From Hyphomonas sp. (lineage in GTDB: Bacteria > Pseudomonadota > Alphaproteobacteria > Caulobacterales > Hyphomonadaceae): a DNA stretch of 64,000 bases. Shown here one piece after another: positions 15,704-23,408 of the stretch. The notes under the pieces were generated by a model. It did not search any database. It had not been told where the DNA came from and saw only the letters and a list, made by a program, of their open reading frames with translations. Location of the stretch: positions 310,001 through 374,000 of the forward strand of contig JACKIK010000003.1 in assembly GCA_020638455.1 (NCBI GenBank), in the 5' to 3' direction. The translations under genes and the position numbers were made by a program. The first letter of the stretch is position 1; each line of letters starts with the position of its first letter.

Positions 15704-16438
15704 TTACAACTTCCACCGCACTCCCCGCGGCACATCGCCAAGCAGGCTCGATCCTGACAGCACAAACACTTTCCCCTCGCCCAGCGCGAAGGCCGTCAGG
15801 CCTTCCGGGAACACTTTGCCGAAGGCCTCGTCCAGCACGTTGAGGCCGCCTGTGAAGGCGCCCATGGCGGGCATGACGAGGCGGGCGCCGTCGCTGGCGA
15901 AGCAGCGGCGGCGGACATTCCGGCCGCGCCCGCGCACTTTCGCCACCGGGTGGAGGTGGCCGGCGACTTCGCCCTGCTCCCCTTCCGGCTCGTGGCGGAA
16001 GACGAGTGAGCCGATCCGCACCGTCCGCTCCGCCCGGCCGCCGAGATGGGCCGGCGGGTCGGGGTCGTGGTTGCCTTCCACCCAGACCCAGTCATGCGTG
16101 GCGGTGAGCGCGCGGATACGCTCGGCATAGGTCTCCGGCAGGCGCAGTTCGGCCGCCCTGTCATGGAAGCTGTCGCCCAGCGAGATCGCCGTCGCGGGCA
16201 TCAGGGCCTCGCACAGGCGTTCCACCACGCCCAGTGTCGCGCCGGTATCATAGGGCGGCAGCATCTGGCCCTTCGCGGCATAGGCGCTGCCCTTCTCGAG
16301 GTGCAGGTCCGACACCACAAGCAGCCTTTGCGCCGGCCACCACAGGCCGCCTTCGGGCAACGGCACCAGCATCTCCCCCGCCAGGTGAAGCAGGGTTTCA
16401 CGGCTGGGCTTTGGCCGGGGGTTGGGAAGGGCGGTCAT
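15704..16438 (-). CDS. pdeM: Ligase-associated DNA damage response endonuclease PdeM
   Basis: A 244-residue calcineurin-like metallophosphoesterase. Metal-binding motifs are in family order: VVSDLHLEKG, GDSFHD, EGNHDPD and GHLHP. PdeM is one of four proteins that accompany the bacterial ATP-dependent repair ligase with an Lhr-type helicase and a metallo-beta-lactamase exonuclease; all four are in this window (18278, 25948, 29146), but not adjacent. It likely processes DNA ends. ATG 16438 gives the expected MTALPNPRP start; the frame extends upstream without a better site. The 242-bp gap to the divergent TadG gene should hold both promoters. Confidence 0.92.
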   Translation of the reverse strand: MTALPNPRPKPSRETLLHLAGEMLVPLPEGGLWWPAQRLLVVSDLHLEKGSAYAAKGQMLPPYDTGATLGVVERLCEALMPATAISLGDSFHDRAAELRLPETYAERIRALTATHDWVWVEGNHDPDPPAHLGGRAERTVRIGSLVFRHEPEGEQGEVAGHLHPVAKVRGRGRNVRRRCFASDGARLVMPAMGAFTGGLNVLDEAFGKVFPEGLTAFALGEGKVFVLSGSSLLGDVPRGVRWKL

Positions 16439-16680
16439 GATGCACCGGAATCTGTCGCCCAAGGGCGCCAAGGTCAATCGGCCGGCGCCGTGCCGCGCAA
16501 CCTCTGTCACGGGCTCGTCAGCGGCCCGACCTCCAAATTTTTGGATGCGTCGAAACCTGCAATATCTAATACGAGTTGAGCCCGAGGTCAGCGGTTTCGT
16601 AAAGCGAGTATTAACTGCATCGCGCAAACTATTTTTCCGAATTAGCGGGACCGTCATCTTCCCGTGCAATTCTCGGCGAC

Positions 16681-18273
16681 ATGATGATTGGCGAACTGCA
16701 TCCGACGACCTGCCGCAAGCGCGGCCTGATTCGTGCCTTCCTTGGGGACCGGCGCGCGAACACCGCCATGATGTTCGCCATCGTGCTGCTGCCGCTGCTG
16801 ATCGTGGCCGGCGCCGCGATCGATTTCGCCCGTCAGAGCGCAATGAAATCGAAGGCCCAGGCGGCCCTTGACGCCGCCATCCTTCAGGCCGCCCTGCAGC
16901 CGGAGAATACGAGCAACCAGGACCTGACGACCGGCGCACGCACCTATTTCGACACCGAAATGGCGAAAGACGTCATCATCGTCGACCAGTTCTCGGTGAA
17001 ACGCCAGGGCGACACCTTCACCGCCACGATGACGGGCCAGACCGACTCCACCCTGCTCGGCCTGATCGGCATTCCGAGCCTCGGCTTCAGCGCCTCTTCC
17101 GAAGTGCGCATGTCGGAACGGAAGTTCGAAGTCGCCCTCGCACTGGACACCACCGGCTCGATGGAAGGCGACAAGCTCAACCGCCTGAAAACGGCATCCG
17201 CACAGCTGGTCGACCGCCTCAGCACGGCCACCACCGCGTCCGACGGCGTGAAGTTCGCCGTCGTGCCATTTGCCAGCACGGTCCGCGTCGGCTCCGACAA
17301 GGAAGCCGAACAATGGATGGACGATGCCGGCAAGTCGAAGCGCAGCGCCGACAATCTGCTGCCGGGTCTCAACCGCTTCGCCCTGCTCGATCACCTGAAC
17401 CGCCCGTGGACAGGCTGCGTCGAAGCCCGCCTGCCGCCCTATGACGTGACCGACGAGCCGGCGACTAATTCCGATCCGGACACGCTGTTCGTGCCGCTCT
17501 TCATTCCGGATGACCCGGACAGCAAGTGGACCTATCCGAACACCTATGTCGACGACGTCTGGACCTGGGGCGGAACGCTCGCCAAGATCGGCAATACGAA
17601 GAAGTACGGCATCGCATCGGCGGCCGATGCATCGTTCCCAAACAAATGGTCGAGCGTGAAGACTCAGAAGCCGTATTACTTCTACTCGAACTCGATCAAT
17701 ATCAGCGGCCCCAACGCCCTGTGCGAGTCGAAGCAGCTGCTGCCCCTGACCACCGATACGGTGAAGGTCAAGAAGACGATCGACAGCCTGATCGCGGCCG
17801 GCCCAACCAACACGACCGAAGGCGTGATGTGGGCCTGGCGCGCCCTGTCACATGAGGCGCCCTTCACCGAAGGCGCCAACAAGAACAACAAGAATGTCGA
17901 CAAGATCATCGTGCTGCTGTCGGACGGCAACAACTGGGTGATCGGCCGGCCTACTGATGATCGCGGCTCCGAATATACTGCCTACGGATTTGTCGGAAAC
18001 GGCAACCTGCCGGGCGCCAAGGCCGGCGATTCCGAAGAGGATATCTGGGCCGCCATGGATGCCCGCACGGCGCTCGCCTGCGAGAATGCCAAACTGGACG
18101 GTATCACGATCTACACGATCCGCCTCGAACTGGACGACGACCGCTCGGCCGACCTGCTGCGCAACTGCGCCTCGAAGCCCGAATACTATCTCGATGTGCC
18201 GGACTCGGCCCAGCTCGACGCCGCCTTCAGCAAGATTTCGAACGACATCCTGAACCTCTACCTGTCGAAGTAA
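16681..18273 (+). CDS. TadG-like pilus-assembly protein with vWA domain
   Basis: A 530-residue protein. The N-terminus has a basic stretch (RRANTAM) followed by one membrane helix at about 29-50 and the helical TadE/TadG-type segment rich in AQAALDAA. A von Willebrand A domain begins near residue 150, with the MIDAS motif D156-T-T-G-S160 and a later LLSDGNN. Such proteins act in the Flp/Tad adhesive pilus system in the envelope, probably binding a metal-dependent ligand. No other tad genes lie nearby, so this is an isolated copy. ATG 16681 or 16684 are both possible. It is divergent from pdeM and ends 4 bp before the convergent helicase stop. Confidence 0.88.
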   Translation: MMIGELHPTTCRKRGLIRAFLGDRRANTAMMFAIVLLPLLIVAGAAIDFARQSAMKSKAQAALDAAILQAALQPENTSNQDLTTGARTYFDTEMAKDVIIVDQFSVKRQGDTFTATMTGQTDSTLLGLIGIPSLGFSASSEVRMSERKFEVALALDTTGSMEGDKLNRLKTASAQLVDRLSTATTASDGVKFAVVPFASTVRVGSDKEAEQWMDDAGKSKRSADNLLPGLNRFALLDHLNRPWTGCVEARLPPYDVTDEPATNSDPDTLFVPLFIPDDPDSKWTYPNTYVDDVWTWGGTLAKIGNTKKYGIASAADASFPNKWSSVKTQKPYYFYSNSINISGPNALCESKQLLPLTTDTVKVKKTIDSLIAAGPTNTTEGVMWAWRALSHEAPFTEGANKNNKNVDKIIVLLSDGNNWVIGRPTDDRGSEYTAYGFVGNGNLPGAKAGDSEEDIWAAMDARTALACENAKLDGITIYTIRLELDDDRSADLLRNCASKPEYYLDVPDSAQLDAAFSKISNDILNLYLSK

Positions 18274-18277
18274 GGGC

Positions 18278-20872
18278 CTAGATCCGCATCGCGTCGCGGA
18301 CGAGGTCGCTCTCGGCCTCGCCGAGGATGGCATCCTGCACAGAGGCGCCGAACACCGGCTCCTTGCCGATCTCCAGCATCACGGGCACCGCGAACGGGCT
18401 GATCCGGTCGAGGCGCACATGGTCGATCCTGCCTTCGATGCGCACCAGCATTTCGCCGAGACGGCGCACATCCAGGAGGCCCGTGGCGGCATCCTGACGA
18501 GCCGCCTGCAGCAGGATATGGTCCGGCTCGTGGCTGCGCAGCACGTCATAGATGAGATCGGTGGAGAAACTCACCTGGCGTGAGTTCTTCTCCTTACCCG
18601 GAAGGTTCCGATGGATGAGGCCCGAGATCAGGGCACAATGCGCGAAGGTCCGCTTCATCAGCGCACTTTCGTCCAGCCAGGCCTCAAGGTCATCGCCCAG
18701 CATGTCGGGGTGGAACAGCGCGTCCATGTCGAGCGCGCCCATATCCTCCATGCCCCAGACCGACATGGCATATTCGCTGGCGACAAAGCCGGTCGGCTTC
18801 GCCCCGATCCGCTCCAGCCGCCGCGTCAGCAGCATGCCCAACGTCTGGTGCGCGAGGCGCCCCTCGAACGGATAGCAGACGAGGTAATGGCGGTCGCCGC
18901 GCGGGAACGTCTCGACCAGCAGATGGTCCGGCGGCGGAATTTCCGAGCGCAGGCGCTGGATCTCGAACCATTCCCGCACCGGGCCCGGCAGGTGCTTCCA
19001 TTGCGCCGGGTCGTGGATCATGTGGCGCACCCGGTCGGCCAGGAAGGTCGTCAGTGGGAACTTGCCGCCATTATAGGACGGCACCGCCGGGCGGTCGCCA
19101 GTGGCGCGGACGACCAGCGCGTCGAGCCCGTCAATGCCGACAAGACGCAGGACCTCGCCGCCGAACAGGAACGTATCGCCGGGCGTCAGCATGGAGAGGA
19201 AATATTCCTCCATCTCACCCAGCTTGAAGCCGGCGCGGATGGTTCGCTGCTCCCCTGTTTCGGCCTTGCCGACAAAGGAGGCCATCCGCACAGAGAGCAT
19301 GGGAGACTCGACGATCGCCCCGACATTCATCCGGTGCGCCTGTGCATCCTTCGGCGTGCGGGCGACCCAGCGCCCGTCCGGCCGGCGCACGATGCGGTGA
19401 TACCGGTCATAAGTCTTCAGCGCGTATCCGCCCGTTGCGACGAAATCGACGATGCGCTCGAACGTCTCCCAGTCGAGATCGCGGTAAGGACCGGCCCGGA
19501 CGATTTCCTCGTGCAGCTCCGCGAGATCGAAGCCGTCGCCGCAGGCGCGGCCCATGATGTGCTGGGCCAGCACGTCGAGTGCGCCGGTACGAAGGCCTTC
19601 GCCATCGATCTCGCCTGCCTCAACGGCGGCTTCGGCCGCGCGGCACTCCAGCACTTCGAACCGGTTGGTCGGCACGAGCACGGCGCGGCTCGCCTCGTCC
19701 ATGCGGTGATTGGCGCGGCCGATGCGCTGGATCAGGCGCGCGGCGCCCTTCGGCGCGCCCATCTGCACGACAAGATCCACCTCCCCCCAGTCAATGCCGA
19801 GGTCCAGCGTCGACGTGCACACGACGGCCTTCAGTTTCCCCGCCGCCATCGCCGCCTCGACCTTGGCGCGCTGTTCCCGCGCCAGGGAGCCATGGTGCAG
19901 GGCGATCGGCAGGCCGTCATCGTTCACGCTCCACAGCTCCTGGAACATCAATTCCGCCTGGCTGCGCGTGTTGACGAAGACGAGCGTCATGGTTGCCATC
20001 TTTATGGCGTCATAGACCTCCTTCACTGCAAAGCGGCCGGAATGGCCGGACCACGGGATCCGCTCGCGGGAGATCAGGATATCCACTTCCGCGGAGACAC
20101 CGCCGGCAGCCGTCAGAATACGGACATCCTTGCCGTCGGCGCGCACATCCAGCCAGTCGGCAAGGCCCTGCGGATCGCGCACCGTGGCCGAGAGGCCGAG
20201 AAAGCGGCATTGCGGCGCCCAGTGCGCCAGCGTGGCAAGGCCAAGGGAAAGGAGATCCCCCCGCTTCGAGGCGGCGATGGCGTGGATCTCGTCCACGATC
20301 ACGCATTTCAGGTCCACAAAGAACTCCTTCGCATGGTCTGACGCGATGAACAAAGCGAGCTGTTCCGGCGTCGTCAGCAGAACGTCTGGCGGGGTCTTTC
20401 GCTGGCGCTGGCGCACATGGGATGGCGTGTCGCCGGTGCGCGTCTCGATGCGGATGGGCAGGCCCATTTCGGTGACCGGCATCATCAGGTTCCGCTGCAC
20501 GTCCACGGCCAGCGCCTTCAGCGGCGAGATGTAGAGCGTGTGCAATGCTGGCCTTTGTCCTCCCCCGCTTGCAGGGGAGCTGCCCGAAGGGCGGAGGGGG
20601 GACCCTGGAGTTGCGGACAGACCCCCCTCCGACCGCTGCGCGGCCACCTCCCCCGCAAGCGGGGGAGGATGAGAAAGTTCAACCAGGCTGCCAAGAAAGC
20701 CAGCCAGTGTCTTGCCGCCACCGGTCGGCGCGATCAGCAACGCGCTCTCCCCTGCCAGCGAGGCTTCTGCAAGTTCCAGCTGGTGCGGGCGCGCCGACCA
20801 GCCGCGCGCGCCGAACCAGCCGGCGAAAGGCTCGGGCAGGGTAAATGCGGGCGGATGGGCGCTGTCAGGCAT
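18278..20872 (-). CDS. Ligase-associated DNA damage response DEXH-box helicase (Lhr-core type)
   Basis: An 864-residue superfamily 2 helicase of the Lhr-core group that partners with ATP-dependent repair ligase. Seen: Walker A APTGGGKT (48-55), Ia region YISPLKALAVDV (from about 114), DEIH box in VIVDEIHAIA, LSAT motif III, motif VI QRIGRANHR, and the long C-terminal Lhr WH and beta-barrel region. Residues about 69-105 between Walker A and Ia are a low-complexity PPPLAGEVAAQRSEGG-type insert, encoded by a palindromic repeat element (20559-20668) that keeps the frame. The expected length without it is about 827. It may be spliced out structurally as a loop, or may impair the enzyme. Confidence 0.93.
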   Translation of the reverse strand: MPDSAHPPAFTLPEPFAGWFGARGWSARPHQLELAEASLAGESALLIAPTGGGKTLAGFLGSLVELSHPPPLAGEVAAQRSEGGLSATPGSPLRPSGSSPASGGGQRPALHTLYISPLKALAVDVQRNLMMPVTEMGLPIRIETRTGDTPSHVRQRQRKTPPDVLLTTPEQLALFIASDHAKEFFVDLKCVIVDEIHAIAASKRGDLLSLGLATLAHWAPQCRFLGLSATVRDPQGLADWLDVRADGKDVRILTAAGGVSAEVDILISRERIPWSGHSGRFAVKEVYDAIKMATMTLVFVNTRSQAELMFQELWSVNDDGLPIALHHGSLAREQRAKVEAAMAAGKLKAVVCTSTLDLGIDWGEVDLVVQMGAPKGAARLIQRIGRANHRMDEASRAVLVPTNRFEVLECRAAEAAVEAGEIDGEGLRTGALDVLAQHIMGRACGDGFDLAELHEEIVRAGPYRDLDWETFERIVDFVATGGYALKTYDRYHRIVRRPDGRWVARTPKDAQAHRMNVGAIVESPMLSVRMASFVGKAETGEQRTIRAGFKLGEMEEYFLSMLTPGDTFLFGGEVLRLVGIDGLDALVVRATGDRPAVPSYNGGKFPLTTFLADRVRHMIHDPAQWKHLPGPVREWFEIQRLRSEIPPPDHLLVETFPRGDRHYLVCYPFEGRLAHQTLGMLLTRRLERIGAKPTGFVASEYAMSVWGMEDMGALDMDALFHPDMLGDDLEAWLDESALMKRTFAHCALISGLIHRNLPGKEKNSRQVSFSTDLIYDVLRSHEPDHILLQAARQDAATGLLDVRRLGEMLVRIEGRIDHVRLDRISPFAVPVMLEIGKEPVFGASVQDAILGEAESDLVRDAMRI
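20559..20668. repeat. Palindromic repeat element inserted in the helicase gene
   Basis: A 110-bp element bounded by perfect 14-bp inverted ends: CCTCCCCCGCTTGC (20559-20572) and GCAAGCGGGGGAGG (20655-20668). The interior is G/C-rich and itself folds into shorter hairpins (around CCCGAAGGG and GGAGGGGGG/CCCCCCTCC). Such elements are usually dispersed between genes in alphaproteobacteria. Here it lies inside an open frame and adds about 37 codons without a stop, comparable to the Rickettsia palindromic elements. Confidence 0.85.
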
Positions 20873-20985
20873 GGCGTGAGATTAAACTACAGCAAGACAC
20901 GATGTTTCCGACTATTTTTCCAGTCCTGTTCGGGCATGGTGAACCCCACCTTGATTGTTGCCGCCCTTTGCTGAAGGACAATGCC

Positions 20986-21669
20986 ATGCGCCGCGCCTGC
21001 CTTTCCGGCCTGTTGATTGCCGCCTCGGCGCTGCCAGCGGTGGCGGAGACACCGCTCGAACGTGCGCTCGAAGTGCCGAAGGAAGGCCCGCTCTACACGT
21101 TCGACGTGAAGATCAAGGACAACACGCTGGACATCGACGCAAAAGTCGATCCCTCGAAACCGGAGGGCGACCGCCTGTCGCTCGTATCGCCTGACGCCAG
21201 CACATTCGACGATGCGCAGGCCAAACGCTTCGCCGACCTGAAGCAGCATACCAAGGGCGATGTCTGGTGCAGCAGTTTCGCGGAGAACATTCCTGACGAT
21301 GCGGCGCTGTTGTCCGAGTCGCAGGAAGAGGCCGTCTATGGCTTCACGCCGGTTCCCGGTGAGGACGACGGCGACATGGCAAAGGCCTACAAGCACCTGA
21401 CCGGCCGGGTCACTGTTTCCAAGGACAAACCCGGCATCACCTCGTTCGAGATGTTCAGCGAAAAGCCGTTCAAGCCGATGGCCATCGCCAAGGTGAACAC
21501 GTTCAGCATGCGGGTGAAGTGCGACTACGCCCCCGATGGGCGGACTTACATCCGTGACCTGAGCTTCAGCCTTGCCGGCTCCGCGATGATGCAGAAATTT
21601 TCGCAGATGGAACACCGGCAGATCACGGCGCTTGCCGAGATTCCGGATTCCGCAACCGGCCAGCGCTGA
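20986..21669 (+). CDS. Exported protein of unknown function
   Basis: A 227-residue protein with a Sec signal peptide (MRRACLSGLLIAASALPAVAET, cleavage after AVA likely). The ATG at 20986 has GAAGGA seven bases upstream; the open frame extends further up but has no signal peptide there. The mature part is acidic and has two Cys (VWCSSF and VKCDYA), which could form a disulfide in the periplasm. No membrane helix is seen in the mature part. I do not recognise a family. It is divergent from the helicase gene and ends 9 bp from the convergent serine hydrolase stop. Confidence 0.65.
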   Translation: MRRACLSGLLIAASALPAVAETPLERALEVPKEGPLYTFDVKIKDNTLDIDAKVDPSKPEGDRLSLVSPDASTFDDAQAKRFADLKQHTKGDVWCSSFAENIPDDAALLSESQEEAVYGFTPVPGEDDGDMAKAYKHLTGRVTVSKDKPGITSFEMFSEKPFKPMAIAKVNTFSMRVKCDYAPDGRTYIRDLSFSLAGSAMMQKFSQMEHRQITALAEIPDSATGQR

Positions 21670-21678
21670 CGCGCGGCC

Positions 21679-23232
21679 CTATTCCGTCCGGTTATACTTG
21701 GCGAGGATTTCTGCGCGGATCGCCGCCTGCGCCTTTTCGGAGCGGGCGTGGCGCTTCTCGATCTCGGCTTCGATTTCGGCCTCGATCGCGTCGTTCTGGG
21801 CAACTTCAGCCTGCCGCTCGTCCTCGGCCGCCTGCAGGGCAAGCAGCACGTCGCGCGCAAAGGAATTGATATCGAACCGCGCCCCGCCGATCACGTCGAA
21901 GCCGCGGCGCACGATGACGGCATTCATGCTCGGCACGATCACGACATACTGGCCGCGATTGCCGGCCATGTAGAACGTCCCTTCCGGAACGCCGGGGGCA
22001 TTGTTCATCAGCCAGAACTGCGCCCCATAGCCCGGGCCGTCAGCCGGCTGGGCCGGCGCCGGGGTACGTACGAACTCTGCCCACCCTTCCGGCAGCAGGC
22101 GTTCGCTGCCCCAGACACCGTCCTGCAAGTAGAGCTGTCCGATCCGGGCCAGGTCGCGCGCCGTCGACCAGACCTGGCTGGACGAGACGAAATCCCCGTT
22201 CCAGTCGACTTCCATCGTCGTGTGGAAGGCACCGATCTTGTGCAGCAGCTGATCATACGGGAAGCGGTGAAAGGCATCATCGTCGCCGAGCGCCTCGCGG
22301 AAGGCCCGCATGGCGATCAGCGTATCGTCATTGGCATATTTCCAGCGCGTGCCCGGCACGGCCTCCATCACCTTGCTGGCCGCCTGGTCAACCACACGCC
22401 CGCCGCCAAAATAAAGCCGGTCCGTGCGTGAGCCCGCATCGCCGCTGTCGAGGCCGCTCGCCATGTTCAGCAGGTTGCGGATGGTGATCTTGCGGCGCGG
22501 ATCGGCCCCGGAATCCCAGGCCTTGATCACGGCCGGATAGTCGATGTCGATCATGCCCTGCCGGCGCGCCGCGCCGAGAATGGTCGCCGTGATCGACTTC
22601 GCCGCCGACCAGGTGCGCTGCGGTGTTTCATGGTCGATGCCGCGATCATAGCGTTCCGCCACGATCTGGCCGTCGCGCACGACCACGACGGCGCTGGTGC
22701 GCGTGCCATTGCCATAGGTGCGCTCGTCGAAGGCGAAGGACACCGGCACATCCAGCCGCTCGGCCTCCTCCGTCCGCAGGCTGACTTTCACATCCGAACC
22801 GATGACGCTGCCACGGTCTTCGCGGGAAAAGTCGGGCCAGGCCGCATAGTGCGGCAGGAAGTCGATCATGCTGGCATCCGCGCCGGCGGGCAGCTGTGTG
22901 CAGCCGAAGCCTGGCCGGAACGCGGCGATGCGCGGCGGCATGGACGGGTCATACTGCACCGACACGGTCTTGCGGGCCGGATCGATCTTCGCGCCCGGCA
23001 GCTTGTCGAAATCGCGCTGATAGTCCGGATAAATGCCGTCGAGATCGGTATCGCCGATTTCGTCGAGGGTCATGCCCGCCACGAACATGTCGGAGCAGAT
23101 GAACCCGGCTTTCCAGCCTGCCGCGAGCGATTCCTGCATCAGGTCCGAATTGCCGCCCTCCTGAGCCATTGACGGCAGCGCAACAAGCGCGAGCGCGGCA
23201 ACAGACGTGAAGACGGAACGGACTGAACGCAT
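21679..23232 (-). CDS. Serine hydrolase of the class C beta-lactamase family, exported
   Basis: A 517-residue protein with a signal peptide (FTSVAALALVALPSMAQ). The beta-lactamase/DD-peptidase fold is indicated by the catalytic SxxK in SAAKS (in TWSAAKSITATIL), a YAN-type second motif (WKYANDDTLIA), and the C-terminal VIVPSMNAVIVRRG strand. A charged, glutamate- and alanine-rich helix of about 60 residues follows the domain. ATG 23232 is chosen because AGGGAGA precedes it; a GTG at 23253 would put that site inside the gene. Such enzymes are mostly esterases or peptidases, and resistance cannot be assumed. A second member of the family is at 46189-47409. Confidence 0.9.
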   Translation of the reverse strand: MRSVRSVFTSVAALALVALPSMAQEGGNSDLMQESLAAGWKAGFICSDMFVAGMTLDEIGDTDLDGIYPDYQRDFDKLPGAKIDPARKTVSVQYDPSMPPRIAAFRPGFGCTQLPAGADASMIDFLPHYAAWPDFSREDRGSVIGSDVKVSLRTEEAERLDVPVSFAFDERTYGNGTRTSAVVVVRDGQIVAERYDRGIDHETPQRTWSAAKSITATILGAARRQGMIDIDYPAVIKAWDSGADPRRKITIRNLLNMASGLDSGDAGSRTDRLYFGGGRVVDQAASKVMEAVPGTRWKYANDDTLIAMRAFREALGDDDAFHRFPYDQLLHKIGAFHTTMEVDWNGDFVSSSQVWSTARDLARIGQLYLQDGVWGSERLLPEGWAEFVRTPAPAQPADGPGYGAQFWLMNNAPGVPEGTFYMAGNRGQYVVIVPSMNAVIVRRGFDVIGGARFDINSFARDVLLALQAAEDERQAEVAQNDAIEAEIEAEIEKRHARSEKAQAAIRAEILAKYNRTE

Positions 23233-23408
23233 GGCTTTTTTCTCCCTCGGCACAGGCGAAGTCTATGCACAGCATTTCTTGTCGCAAGTGTGGCAACTCA
23301 GTTGGGCGCGCCCGGACCGGCGGAAAATTCCGGGCTTGCGGAAGTCCGTTTGTTTGCGCTAACATTTTTTCGGAGGCCGCGTCAGACGGCCGGTAAGGGA
23401 GGAAAACC

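Noticed and set aside
18611..20341. 576-codon plus-strand frame over the helicase
   Set aside because: Antisense shadow of a well-conserved helicase; no motif or ribosome binding site supports it.
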